In this document: positions 33,900 through 43,398 of the stretch, piece by piece | Layout of the letters: every line of letters begins with the position of its first letter | Numbering within the stretch: position 1 is the first letter of the stretch | Source of the DNA: Pseudomonas sp. DNDY-54 | Lineage (GTDB): Bacteria > Pseudomonadota > Gammaproteobacteria > Pseudomonadales > Pseudomonadaceae | Reading direction: 5' to 3' | Assembly (NCBI RefSeq): GCF_019880365.1 | Contig: NZ_CP082271.1 | Coordinates: 3,224,001-3,288,000, forward strand | DNA: 64,000 nt | Program-made: the position numbers and the translations under genes | The notes under the pieces: model-generated | What the model saw: only the letters and a program-made list of their open reading frames with translations | Databases searched by the model: none | Told to the model about the DNA's origin: nothing

Positions 33900-36800
33900 T
33901 CAATCCACCCAAACGCGTGCGTTGCGGAACATGCGCATCCAGCCGCCGTCTTCCTGCCAGTCGTCAGGGCGCCACGAGTTGGTCACTGCGCGGAAGACCC
34001 GCTCAGGGTGCGGCATCATGATGGTCACGCGACCGTCACGCGTGGTCAGGCCGGTAATACCGCGCGGGGAACCGCCCGGGTTGGCCGGATAACGCTCGGT
34101 GACCTTGCCGTGGTTGTCCACGTAACGCAGCGCGACGGTGCCGGAGAGGTCGGCCTCGAGCAGCGCCTCTTCGCTTTCGAACTCCGCGTGACCCTCACCA
34201 TGCGCGATGGCAATGGGAAGGCGTGAACCGGCCATCCCCTGAAGGAAGATCGATGGCGAGTCCTGAATCTGAACCATGGCCACGCGCGCCTCGAACTGCT
34301 CGGACCGGTTGCGCACGAAATGCGGCCAGGATTCGCTGCCAGGCACCAACTCATGGAGGTTGGATAGCATCTGGCAACCATTGCAAACGCCCAGCGCGAA
34401 GCTGTCCTTGCGCTCGAGAAAGGCACTGAAGTCATCGCGGGCACGGCTATTGAACAGGATCGACTTGGCCCAGCCTTCGCCCGCCCCCAGCACATCGCCG
34501 TAGGAGAAACCGCCACACGCGACCATCCCCTTGAAGCGCTCGAGGCTAATACGTCCCGACAGGATGTCGCTCATATGGACGTCTACCGCGGTGAAGCCCG
34601 CCCGGTCGAACGCCGCGGCCATTTCGGTCTGGCCATTGACCCCCTGCTCGCGCAGGATGGCGACTTCTGGCCGTACGCCACGCTTGATATAGGGCGCCGC
34701 GATGTTCTCGTTGACATCGAAACCCAGCGTGACGCTCAAGCCTGGATTGTCTTCTTCAAGCAGCGCGTCGAATTCCTGATCGGCACAATCGACATTGTCA
34801 CGCAGGCGCTGGATTTGATAGCTGGTCTCGGACCACTGACGTTGCAGCAGGCGGCGATCGCCGGCAAAAACATCAACGCCTTCAAACTTGATGGCGACAT
34901 GACCGTTGTTGACGGGCTGACCGATGACGGACACGCAGTCGGCGAGGCCCGCGGCACTGAACTGCGCCAGAACCACTTCGGTATCACCCTGGCGAACCTG
35001 GATTAGCGCACCCAGTTCCTCGTTGAACAAGGCGGCCGGGACCTGCGCGGCACTGTCCACCAGACCATCGAGGTTGAGGTTGAGCCCGCAATGCCCGGCA
35101 AAGGCCATTTCGAGGGCCGTGGTCAGCAATCCGCCATCGGACCGGTCGTGATAGGCCAGCAAGAGCCCGTCAGCGTTGAGTCCTTGAATCACCGCAAAGA
35201 ACGCTTGCAGGTCTTCGGCGTCGTCGACGTCAGGCGCCTGGCGCGCCATCTGGCCGTAGACCTGGGCGAGAATCGACGCCCCCATGCGGTTTTGCCCGCG
35301 ACCGAGATCAATCAGCACCAGGTCGGTTTCGCCCTTGTCCAGGCGCAGCTGCGGCGTCAGGGTCTGGCGGATGTCCACCACCGGCGCGAAGCCGGACACG
35401 ATGAGCGACAGGGGGGACGTCACGCTCTTCTCGGCGCCCTCCTCAGCCCAGCGCGTCTTCATCGACATCGAGTCCTTACCGACCGGGATGGTGATGCCCA
35501 GTTCAGGACAAAGCTCCATGCCAACCGCCCGGACCGTGTCATACAGGCGCGCGTCCTCACCCGGGTGGCCGGCGGCAGCCATCCAGTTGGCGGACAGTTT
35601 GATGTCGGAAATTTTTTCGATACGCGCTGCCGCCAGGTTAGTCAGCGTTTCGCCGATCGCCATGCGTCCCGATGCGGGCGCATCGAGCAAGGCGAGCGGC
35701 GTGCGCTCGCCCATCGCCATGGCTTCGCCTGTATTCACGTCATAGCTGGTGGCGGTCACGGCGCAATCTGCCACGGGAACTTGCCACGGGCCGACCATCT
35801 GATCGCGAGCGACCATGCCGGTGATACTGCGATCGCCGATGGTAATCAGAAAGCTCTTGCTGGCGACTGCCGGATGATGCAGTACCCGGTTGATGGCCTC
35901 GGAAAGGTCCACCTGGTCCGCTGCGAAATCATCACCAAGCTCGGCTTCGCGCGTCGCGCTTCGATGCATACGCGGCGCTTTGCCGAGCAGCACGTTCAAC
36001 GGCATGTCGACGGGGTTGTTGCCAAAATGATTGTCTGCGACGGTCAGGTGCGGCTCGGCAGTGGCTTCACCGACGACCGCAAAGGGGCAACGCTCACGTT
36101 TACAGATCGCCTCGAATCGCTCGAGGTCCGCCGCATCGACCGACAACACGTAACGTTCCTGGGACTCGTTGCACCAGATTTCATGCGGCGCCATGCCGGG
36201 TTCGTCATTCGGTACATTGCGCAACTCGAAGCGCCCGCCTCGGCCGCCATCATTGACCAGTTCAGGAAAGGCGTTGGACAGGCCACCGGCACCGACATCG
36301 TGAATGAACTTGATCGGGTTCTTGTCACCCAGCTGCCAACAGCGATCGATAACCTCCTGACAACGACGTTCCATTTCCGGGTTGTCACGTTGTACCGAGG
36401 CGAAATCCAGATCCGCCGAGCTGCTGCCCGTGGCCATGGAAGAGGCCGCACCGCCACCCAGTCCGATCAGCATGGCCGGGCCGCCCAGCACGATCAGCTT
36501 GCCGCCGACCGAAATCTCGGCTTTCTGCACATGGTCTTCGCGGATGTTGCCCATGCCACCAGCGAGCATGATCGGCTTGTGATAGCCGCGGACTTCATCG
36601 CCACGCGGAGTGCTGATCGACTGTTCAAAGGTACGGAAGTACCCATTCAAGGCAGGCCGACCGAACTCGTTATTGAACGCCGCGCCACCCAGCGGGCCTT
36701 CAATCATGATGTCCAGCGGCGTGACGATGCGTTCGGGCTTGCCGTAAGGCACTTCCCATGGCTGCTCGAAGCCGGGGATATTGAGATTGGAGACCGTGAA

Positions 36801-37796
36801 ACCGGTAAGGCCGGCCTTGGGCTTGGCACCACGCCCCGTCGCGCCTTCATCACGGATTTCCCCACCGGAACCGGTGGCAGCCCCTGGGAACGGCGCGATG
36901 GCGGTCGGATGGTTGTGGGTCTCGACCTTCATCAGAATATGCACGGGCTGCTGGTTCGCCGCGTACTCACCTGTCTCAGCATCAGGGTAGAAACGCCCCG
37001 CCACATTGCCGACGATCACGGCCGCGTTGTCCTTGTAAGCGGACAACACACCTTCGCCATGCAATTGGAAAGTGTTTTTGATCATGCCGAACAAGGACTT
37101 GTCCTGGCTTTCGCCATCGATGTCCCAACTGGCATTGAATATCTTGTGTCGGCAGTGCTCGGAATTGGCCTGAGCGAACATCATCAATTCGATGTCGTGT
37201 GGGTTGCGGCCCAGGCCGGTGAAGCTGGTCACCAGATAATCAATTTCGTCTTCGGCGAGAGCCAGTCCCAGTTCCACGTTAGCCTGCTCCAGCGCAGCGC
37301 GGCCTCCGCCCAATACATCGATAGCGGTTAGCGGCTTCGGCTGCGCATGGCTGAACAGATCGGCCGCGTCCTCGAAACGGTCGAGCACCAGCTGTGTCAT
37401 CCGGTCATGCAGAACGCCGGCGATCTGCTGGGCTTCAATGTCCGAAACGTCGCCAGCCACGTAGTAGGCGATGCCGCGCTCGAGTCGCTGGATCTTCTCA
37501 AGACCACAGTTGCGAGCGATATCGCTCGCCTTGCTTGACCATGGAGAGATGGTGCCGAATCGAGGGATGACGAGGAACAGCCGACCGGCTGGCTCCTGTA
37601 CTGGCACGCTCGGTCCGTACTTCAGCAGTCGGGCGAGCACTTGCTCCTCGTCTGCGCCAAGCGTGCCGGATACTTCGGCGAAATGAGCGAACTCGGCGTA
37701 CAACCCGCTTACAGCGGGGACCTTAGCGGTCAGTTGTGCCAGCAGCTTGTCGTGACGGAAGGCGGAAAGAGCGGGAGCACCGCGCAGGATCAACAT
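33900..37796 (-). CDS. purL: Phosphoribosylformylglycinamidine synthase
   Basis: Single-chain FGAM synthase of 1298 residues for purine synthesis. The N-terminal PurS-like domain is followed by the linker and two AIRS-type domains (FAQANSEHCRHKIFNA; ETHNHPTAIAPFPGAATGSGGEIRDEGATGRGAKP). A C-terminal class I glutamine amidotransferase holds the nucleophile in FALGVCNGCQMLSNL and the His of IAHGEGH. Full length for the proteobacterial large type. It is transcribed alone, with its own terminator. Confidence 0.98.
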   Translation of the reverse strand: MLILRGAPALSAFRHDKLLAQLTAKVPAVSGLYAEFAHFAEVSGTLGADEEQVLARLLKYGPSVPVQEPAGRLFLVIPRFGTISPWSSKASDIARNCGLEKIQRLERGIAYYVAGDVSDIEAQQIAGVLHDRMTQLVLDRFEDAADLFSHAQPKPLTAIDVLGGGRAALEQANVELGLALAEDEIDYLVTSFTGLGRNPHDIELMMFAQANSEHCRHKIFNASWDIDGESQDKSLFGMIKNTFQLHGEGVLSAYKDNAAVIVGNVAGRFYPDAETGEYAANQQPVHILMKVETHNHPTAIAPFPGAATGSGGEIRDEGATGRGAKPKAGLTGFTVSNLNIPGFEQPWEVPYGKPERIVTPLDIMIEGPLGGAAFNNEFGRPALNGYFRTFEQSISTPRGDEVRGYHKPIMLAGGMGNIREDHVQKAEISVGGKLIVLGGPAMLIGLGGGAASSMATGSSSADLDFASVQRDNPEMERRCQEVIDRCWQLGDKNPIKFIHDVGAGGLSNAFPELVNDGGRGGRFELRNVPNDEPGMAPHEIWCNESQERYVLSVDAADLERFEAICKRERCPFAVVGEATAEPHLTVADNHFGNNPVDMPLNVLLGKAPRMHRSATREAELGDDFAADQVDLSEAINRVLHHPAVASKSFLITIGDRSITGMVARDQMVGPWQVPVADCAVTATSYDVNTGEAMAMGERTPLALLDAPASGRMAIGETLTNLAAARIEKISDIKLSANWMAAAGHPGEDARLYDTVRAVGMELCPELGITIPVGKDSMSMKTRWAEEGAEKSVTSPLSLIVSGFAPVVDIRQTLTPQLRLDKGETDLVLIDLGRGQNRMGASILAQVYGQMARQAPDVDDAEDLQAFFAVIQGLNADGLLLAYHDRSDGGLLTTALEMAFAGHCGLNLNLDGLVDSAAQVPAALFNEELGALIQVRQGDTEVVLAQFSAAGLADCVSVIGQPVNNGHVAIKFEGVDVFAGDRRLLQRQWSETSYQIQRLRDNVDCADQEFDALLEEDNPGLSVTLGFDVNENIAAPYIKRGVRPEVAILREQGVNGQTEMAAAFDRAGFTAVDVHMSDILSGRISLERFKGMVACGGFSYGDVLGAGEGWAKSILFNSRARDDFSAFLERKDSFALGVCNGCQMLSNLHELVPGSESWPHFVRNRSEQFEARVAMVQIQDSPSIFLQGMAGSRLPIAIAHGEGHAEFESEEALLEADLSGTVALRYVDNHGKVTERYPANPGGSPRGITGLTTRDGRVTIMMPHPERVFRAVTNSWRPDDWQEDGGWMRMFRNARVWVD

Positions 37797-37933
37797 CGTC
37801 GGAACAGCCTCGGAGGGGGGAGCAGTCGGGCCGCGTATTCTAGCCCATGACTGCGTCCGAGGCTAAGCCTGCTGGAAGCTGCCCAGCGCGCAGGGCTGGC
37901 TCACGCTGGTCCCGTCCGCCGTACAGGCCCACA

Positions 37934-37968
37934 GTGGATGTAAAAAAGCGACATCCACCCTACGCCCT
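37934..37968 (-). repeat. REP-like GTAGGGTGGATGTCGC palindromic element
   Basis: On the minus strand GGCGTAGGGTGGATGT is followed by a T-rich loop and then ACATCCAC, an 8-bp inverted repeat. The leading GTAGGGTGG is shared with the element at 16525. It sits between purL and the aap transporter genes, in non-coding DNA. The T-run is in the loop, so it does not look like a terminator. Copy number would need the whole genome. Confidence 0.5.
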
Positions 37969-37993
37969 GAAGCACGAGCACGCCCCAGCGTGC

Positions 37994-38770
37994 TTAATGC
38001 AGGATCTGGCTCAGGAACAGCTTGGTACGTTCGTTGTTTGGCTGGGTGAAGAAGGCTTCGGGGTCGGCTTCCTCCACAATTTCGCCTTTGTCCATGAATA
38101 TCACCCGGTCAGCGACAGTGCGCGCAAAGCCCATCTCGTGCGTGACGCAAAGCATGGTCATTCCGCTTTCGGCGAGGCTGACCATGGTGTCCAGCACTTC
38201 CTTGACCATTTCAGGGTCCAGCGCCGAGGTCGGCTCGTCAAACAGCATGATTTTCGGCTTCATGCACAGCGCGCGGGCAATCGCGACACGTTGCTGCTGG
38301 CCGCCTGACAGCTGCCCTGGAAATTTGTCGGCCTGCTCCGGAATCCGCACGCGCTCAAGATAATGCATGGCGATCTCTTCGGCCTGGCGCCGCGGCATCT
38401 TGCGAACCCACATCGGGGCCAGCGTGCAGTTCTGCAGCACGGTGAGGTGTGGGAACAGATTGAAATGCTGGAAGACCATGCCAACTTCGCTACGAATCGC
38501 CTCGATCTGCTTCAGGTCGCTGGTCAGTTCCACATCATTGATAACGATGCGGCCCTGCTGATGTTCTTCAAGACGGTTCAGACAACGAATGGTGGTGGAC
38601 TTGCCTGAACCAGAAGGCCCACACAAGACGATACGTTCGCCCTGACGGACGCTGAGGTTGATGTCCTTGAGCACATGAAACTGGCCAAACCACTTGTGTA
38701 CGCCCTGCATCTGGATGACCTGTTCACCGGCCCGCTCAGTTTGCTCAGGTTGTAGAGATGTGTCGCTCAT
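37994..38770 (-). CDS. aapP: Amino-acid ABC transporter ATP-binding protein
   Basis: 258-residue ATPase of a polar amino-acid importer. Walker A GPSGSGKSTTIRCLNRL, signature LSGGQQQRVAIARAL, Walker B IMLFDEPTSALDPE and the switch His in CVTHEMGFART are intact. The start at 38770 (MSDTSLQPEQTER) follows the permease stop by ten bases. Last gene of aapJQMP. Substrate assignment (broad polar/acidic amino acids) rests on the whole operon. Confidence 0.94.
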   Translation of the reverse strand: MSDTSLQPEQTERAGEQVIQMQGVHKWFGQFHVLKDINLSVRQGERIVLCGPSGSGKSTTIRCLNRLEEHQQGRIVINDVELTSDLKQIEAIRSEVGMVFQHFNLFPHLTVLQNCTLAPMWVRKMPRRQAEEIAMHYLERVRIPEQADKFPGQLSGGQQQRVAIARALCMKPKIMLFDEPTSALDPEMVKEVLDTMVSLAESGMTMLCVTHEMGFARTVADRVIFMDKGEIVEEADPEAFFTQPNNERTKLFLSQILH

Positions 38771-38780
38771 GATGCTTCTC

Positions 38781-39878
38781 CTAATTTCGGTGACCGGTGT
38801 CGAGCTTGCGTTCCAGGTGCATGGAGTAGCGCGACATGCCAAAACAGAAAATCCAATAAACCAGCGCAGCAAATACGTATCCCTCGGTCGACATGCCGAG
38901 CCAGGCCGGGTCAGACGTTGCACGCTTGATGCTGTTGAGGAAGTCGAACAGGCCGATGATGATCACCAGACTGGTGTCCTTGAACAGTGCGATAAAGGTA
39001 TTGACGATGCCTGGAATGACCATCTTCAGCGCCTGCGGCAAGATCACGAGCACCATGCTGCGCCAGTAACCAAGGCCCATCGCGGAGGCCGCCTCGTACT
39101 GGCCTTTAGGGATCGCCTGCAACCCACCGCGCACCACTTCGGCGATGTAGGCCGCCTCGAAGAACACCACCATCACCATGGCGCGCATGAGCTTGTCGAG
39201 GTTCATCCCCTCGGGCAGAAACAACGGCAGCATCACTGACGACATGAACAGCACAGTGATCAGCGGTACGCCGCGCCAAAACTCGATGAACGTCACGCAG
39301 AGCACGCGGATCGCCGGCATGTCCGAGCGCCGGCCGAGCGCCAGCAGAATGCCAAGTGGCAGCGCCCCGGCAATACCCACTGCGGCGATAACGATGGTCA
39401 ACATCAGCCCGCCCCAGCGGCTGGTCGGTACCGTTTCCAGCCCAAGGAAGCCGCCGTGCAACAGCCAATAGGCAAGCAGCGGATACACCAGGAGATAGGC
39501 AATGCCGTAGCGGGCCTTATGACGCATTTGCCGGAGGAAAAGCGGCGCCGCGCCAATGATCGCGAGCCAGGCCGTCGCATCCACCCGCCAGCGTAGTTCT
39601 GGCGGATAGAAGCCGTACATGAATTGACTGAAACGCGTCTGGACGAAGACCCAACAGGCGCCCTCACGGGTACAGTCGGCCCGCGTCTCACCGGTCCAGT
39701 CGGCCTTGATGATTGCCCATTCGATGAGGGGAGGGACAATCAGCCAGATGAGGTACAGCCCGGCCAGTGTCAGCAGCGTGTTGATCCAGCTGGAAAACAA
39801 GTTGGCCCGCATCCAACCCACCACACCAATATTGGTCGAGGGCGCCGGCAGGTCCGGTTTGAAAATATGAGTGGTCAT
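38781..39878 (-). CDS. aapM: Amino-acid ABC transporter permease (AapM-like)
   Basis: 365-residue polar amino-acid permease. About eight membrane spans are visible, with a large periplasmic loop containing WTGETRADCTREGACWVFVQTRFSQFMYGFYP. The HisM-type EAA loop is EVVRGGLQAIPKGQYEAASAMGLGYW. It is longer than GlnP-type permeases (about 220 residues), as AapM and BztC are. Ten bases separate it from aapQ and from aapP, so one transcript is expected. Confidence 0.92.
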   Translation of the reverse strand: MTTHIFKPDLPAPSTNIGVVGWMRANLFSSWINTLLTLAGLYLIWLIVPPLIEWAIIKADWTGETRADCTREGACWVFVQTRFSQFMYGFYPPELRWRVDATAWLAIIGAAPLFLRQMRHKARYGIAYLLVYPLLAYWLLHGGFLGLETVPTSRWGGLMLTIVIAAVGIAGALPLGILLALGRRSDMPAIRVLCVTFIEFWRGVPLITVLFMSSVMLPLFLPEGMNLDKLMRAMVMVVFFEAAYIAEVVRGGLQAIPKGQYEAASAMGLGYWRSMVLVILPQALKMVIPGIVNTFIALFKDTSLVIIIGLFDFLNSIKRATSDPAWLGMSTEGYVFAALVYWIFCFGMSRYSMHLERKLDTGHRN

Positions 39879-39888
39879 GCGCTCGTCC

Positions 39889-41073
39889 TTACCGCTCGAT
39901 CAGCGCAATGCGCTTGTTGTACACGTTCATCAACAGCGAAATGCTGATGCTGATGGCGAGGTACACGCTCATGGTGATGGCCATGGTTTCAATCGCCTGG
40001 CCGGTCTGGTTGAGCACCGTTCCGGCGAACAGCGAAACCATGTCCGGATAGCCAATCGCAGCCGCTAGAGAAGAGTTCTTCGCCAGGTTCAGGTACTGGC
40101 TGGTCAGTGGCGGAATGATCACGCGTAGCGCCTGCGGGATGATCACCAGACGCAGGACTCGACCTGGGCGAAGGCCCAGCGAGGCGGCCGCTTCAGTCTG
40201 TCCGTGGCTGACCGATTGGATACCGGCCCGCACGGTTTCGCCAATGAACGCCGCGGTATAGATCGACAGCGCGAGGACGATCGACACCAGCTCCGGGATC
40301 ACCACCCAACCACCACGAATGTTGAAACGCTGCAGCTCAGGGACTTCCCAGAGAAACGGCGCCCCGAACAGCAGCGAACATAGGCTTGGTATGGCTAGAA
40401 ACAGCGCCAGACTGCTCCAGAACACCGGAAATGGCTGTCCGGTGGCATGGCGTCGGGCCCTCGCCCAACGGTTGAGCATCACGATCGCCACCAGCGCGAC
40501 CAACATCCCGAGCCAGAACGGCCAGAAGCCCTCCCCTGCGCTGGGCGATGGCATCTGCACGCCGCGATTGTTCACGAAGATCACATCCCACAGGCTCAAG
40601 CTATCTCGCGGCCCCGGTAACGGTGCGAGCACGGCGAAGTAGACGAAGAAGATCTGCAGCAGGGGGGGGATATTGCGGAACGTCTCGATATAAATGGTGG
40701 CGATCTGACGGATCAGCCAGTTCGGCGATAACCGGGCGACCCCGAGAATGAACCCAATGATCGTCGCCAGGATGATTCCGATCACACTGACCAGCAGCGT
40801 GTTGAGCAAGCCGACCCAGAACACCCGTCCGTATGAATCACTTTCGGTGTAGTCGATCAGATGTTGGGAAATACCGAAGCCGGCAGCGTTGTCGAGAAAA
40901 CCGAAGCCGGACGTGATGCCCCGATGAGCAAGATTGGTCTGCGTGTTGTGAAACAAAAACCAGCCGATTCCAACGACTGTTATGACGGCAATAACCTGGA
41001 ATAACCAGGCACGCGCCTGCGGATCCGTGAGCAGCGAGCCGCGCGCTACTCCCGTTTTGGCGATGGTTCGCAT
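39889..41073 (-). CDS. aapQ: Amino-acid ABC transporter permease (AapQ-like)
   Basis: 394 residues. A TTG-ATG pair occurs at the start and the ATG at 41073 is chosen. Many membrane spans and a long periplasmic insert are present, typical of AapQ/BztB. The EAA loop is GETVRAGIQSVSHGQTEAAASLGLRPG. FRNIPPLLQIFFVYFAVLAPLP is a family hallmark. It forms the heterodimeric channel with AapM. It lies 88 bases after aapJ. Confidence 0.92.
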   Translation of the reverse strand: MRTIAKTGVARGSLLTDPQARAWLFQVIAVITVVGIGWFLFHNTQTNLAHRGITSGFGFLDNAAGFGISQHLIDYTESDSYGRVFWVGLLNTLLVSVIGIILATIIGFILGVARLSPNWLIRQIATIYIETFRNIPPLLQIFFVYFAVLAPLPGPRDSLSLWDVIFVNNRGVQMPSPSAGEGFWPFWLGMLVALVAIVMLNRWARARRHATGQPFPVFWSSLALFLAIPSLCSLLFGAPFLWEVPELQRFNIRGGWVVIPELVSIVLALSIYTAAFIGETVRAGIQSVSHGQTEAAASLGLRPGRVLRLVIIPQALRVIIPPLTSQYLNLAKNSSLAAAIGYPDMVSLFAGTVLNQTGQAIETMAITMSVYLAISISISLLMNVYNKRIALIER

Positions 41074-41161
41074 CAAGAAACCTCATACGGCACAGCCGAT
41101 GCAAATGCACCGGCAGCGCTCATCCTTGAAACAAGGCCAGCGTCCCGCTGGCCCAGCGTGG

Positions 41162-42190
41162 TCAACGCACCGGTGGCGCGTACTGCAGACCTCCATTGGT
41201 CCAAAGCGCGTTGAGGCCGCGCTCGATCTTCAGCTCGCTGCCGGAGCCAATGTTGCGCTCGAAGACTTCGCCATAGTTGCCGACTTGCTTGACGATCTGC
41301 ACTGCCCAGTCCTTCGGCAGTTTCAGGTCCTTGCCGTATTCACCTTCTGCCCCAAGCAGACGCGCCACATCGGGATTTTTGGTGTTTTTAGCTGTTTCTT
41401 CGACGTTCGCCGCGGTGATGCCCAACTCCTCGGCGTTGATCATCGCAAGCAACGACCAGCGAACAATGTCGAACCACTCCTCGTCGCCTTGACGCACGGC
41501 TGGGCCGAGCGGTTCTTTGGAGATGACCTCGGGCAGCACGATGTAGTCGTCTGGCTTGGCCAGCTTGATGCGCTGAGCATAGAGCTGTGACTGGTCAGAA
41601 GTGAGGACGTCGCAACGCCCCGACTCGAGCGATTTGGCGCTCTCATCCGAGGTGTCATAGGTGATCGGGGTGTACTTGAGGTTGTTGGCGCGGAAATAGT
41701 CGGAGAGGTTGAGTTCGGTGGTGGTGCCCGCCTGGATGCAAACCGTTGCCCCATCAAGCTCTTTGGCGCTGGAAACACCGACTTCCTTGTTCACCAGAAA
41801 CCCTTGACCGTCGTAGTAGGTTACGCCGGTAAAGTTCAGCCCCATCGCCGCGTCGCGGGAGCTGGTCCAGGTTGTGTTGCGTGAAAGCACGTCGACTTCA
41901 CCGGATTGCAGCGCGGTGAAGCGCTCCTTGGCAGTCAGCGGGCTGTATTTGACCTTGCTGGCGTCGCCGAATACCGCAGCCGCAACAGCGCGGCACACAT
42001 CCACATCGATTCCCTTGTACTCGCCCTTGGCGTCGGTGTAGGAAAAGCCGGGCAGCCCATCGCTTACGCCGCACTGCACGAAGCCTTTACTCTTCACCGC
42101 ATCCAGGGTCGCCCCTGCCTGCGCCAAGCCGCTGGTGCCCAAAAGTGTCGCGGCGCCAAGCACGGCCAGTGTGGATTTAACCCTTATCAT
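41162..42190 (-). CDS. aapJ: Amino-acid ABC transporter substrate-binding protein (AapJ-like)
   Basis: 342 residues with a signal peptide (STLAVLGAATLLGTSGLAQA). The mature protein is an SBP_bac_3 type (FVQCGVSDGLPGFSYTDAKGEYKGIDVDVCRAVAAAVFG). The length (about 320 mature residues) and the WSLLAMINAEELGITAANVEE region fit AapJ/BztA rather than the shorter HisJ type. First gene of the operon, with GGAGG before the ATG. AapJ proteins bind a broad range of L-amino acids; the preference here is not deducible. Confidence 0.93.
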   Translation of the reverse strand: MIRVKSTLAVLGAATLLGTSGLAQAGATLDAVKSKGFVQCGVSDGLPGFSYTDAKGEYKGIDVDVCRAVAAAVFGDASKVKYSPLTAKERFTALQSGEVDVLSRNTTWTSSRDAAMGLNFTGVTYYDGQGFLVNKEVGVSSAKELDGATVCIQAGTTTELNLSDYFRANNLKYTPITYDTSDESAKSLESGRCDVLTSDQSQLYAQRIKLAKPDDYIVLPEVISKEPLGPAVRQGDEEWFDIVRWSLLAMINAEELGITAANVEETAKNTKNPDVARLLGAEGEYGKDLKLPKDWAVQIVKQVGNYGEVFERNIGSGSELKIERGLNALWTNGGLQYAPPVR

Positions 42191-42528
42191 CGAAACCTCC
42201 AGTTTGCTTTTTATTGTGCGGGGTCGGGATCTTCTACAGCATTCGACGCATGCCAGTCGACCGTAGCGGCAGAAGAACCTGACCTGAGTCTAGCCGCCGA
42301 TTGACTATCGGCAACCGCTCCCGATGCGCTCGCCTACAGAACGCAGACGACACCGGCGCAGCTAATGCCCAACAGAGCAAAGCAAGCGGCATACCAGAAC
42401 CGAATCAACGCGATTTAGCGCCTTCGTACATTTCAACGCAGGCGTCAGTACAGGTAATCTCGCCGCAAATTGCCGCATTGACCCCCGCGCCCGCCCTAAT
42501 TTGAGGCGGGCCACAGACGGAGCCAGCC
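42191..42528. other. Intergenic region between aapJ and the esterase gene
   Basis: A 338-base divergent intergenic region. Apart from the sigma-54 match at 42381-42397 and the two ribosome-binding sites, I see no open frame with support, RNA gene or repeat in it. Confidence 0.6.
42381..42397 (-). promoter_or_regulatory. Sigma-54 (RpoN) promoter of the aap operon
   Basis: On the minus strand CTGGTATGCCGCTTGCT matches the sigma-54 consensus YTGGCACGNNNNTTGCW at all fixed positions except two pyrimidine substitutions. The GG (-24, 42394-42395) and GC (-12, 42382-42383) dinucleotides have the required spacing. Transcription would start near 42371, leaving a leader of about 180 bases before aapJ. 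An enhancer-binding protein would be needed; its site was not identified. Confidence 0.65.
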
Positions 42529-43185
42529 ATGAGCGCGCCTTTGATCATCGAACCTGCAACAACTGCCGACTCCTGTGTCATCTGGCTGCACGGCCTTGGT
42601 GCCGATCGCTACGATTTCCTGCCAGTGGCCGAAGCCCTCCAGCAGCGCCTCTTGCACACACGTTTTGTATTGCCCCAAGCGCCAACCCGGGCGGTAACGA
42701 TCAATGGAGGCTGGTCGATGCCAAGTTGGTACGACATCCTTGCGATGAGCCCTGCGCGGGCGATCGACCACGCGCAGCTTGAAGAATCGACACACGCTGT
42801 TATCGCCCTGATCGAAGAACAGCGTGACAGCGGCATAGATCCTCGACGAATAGTCTTGGCCGGCTTTTCCCAAGGCGGGGCTGTGGTTTATCACACGGCA
42901 TTCCTGCGCTGGGCCGGACCGCTCGGTGGGGTCTTGGCCTTGTCCACCTATGCACCCACCTTCACTGACGACCTCAAGCTGACGCCATTGCAAGCGAGCC
43001 TGCCGGTGTTGTGCCTGCACGGGGCACAAGACAATGTTGTCCTGCCTTCGATGGGACGTGCCGCCTATGACTGCCTGAAGCAGAACAAGGTCGACGCCGA
43101 ATGGAAGGAATATCCGATGGCCCATGAAGTGCTGCCAAAGGAAATTCGGGACATCGGCGATTGGCTCGCAGCCCGTCTAGGCTGA
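42529..43185 (+). CDS. Alpha/beta hydrolase, carboxylesterase family
   Basis: 218 residues of the phospholipase/carboxylesterase family (YpfH, EstB-like). The oxyanion strand is VIWLHGLGADRYDF; the nucleophile Ser is in VLAGFSQGGAVVYH. The catalytic Asp is in LCLHGAQDNVVLP and the His in YPMAHEVLP. No signal peptide, so cytoplasmic. GGAG precedes the ATG. A gene of this type beside an AapJ-type gene is also the arrangement in P. aeruginosa. The natural substrate is unknown. Confidence 0.93.
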   Translation: MSAPLIIEPATTADSCVIWLHGLGADRYDFLPVAEALQQRLLHTRFVLPQAPTRAVTINGGWSMPSWYDILAMSPARAIDHAQLEESTHAVIALIEEQRDSGIDPRRIVLAGFSQGGAVVYHTAFLRWAGPLGGVLALSTYAPTFTDDLKLTPLQASLPVLCLHGAQDNVVLPSMGRAAYDCLKQNKVDAEWKEYPMAHEVLPKEIRDIGDWLAARLG

Positions 43186-43398
43186 TGGGCGTGACGCAGG
43201 TCGCATGAGGCATCCGAAATGTGACGCCGCACGCCGGCGTAGTGGCTAAATAAGGCTACGCTTGGCCTGGGTAGAACAAGACTCGATGCGCCTGCCGTTG
43301 CAGCGCTCGTCGCGGCCATACGAAGCCGACCCAGCCGGTAGTGATGAGGCGCCTGCGATAGTCATGACGAAGAGGCCAACCAGCCGAGAGCTGCGGTC

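Noticed and set aside
35091..37331. 746-codon open frame opposite purL
   Set aside because: It mirrors the highly biased GC3 codon use of purL on the other strand. It has no recognisable domain or ribosome-binding site, and purL is certain.
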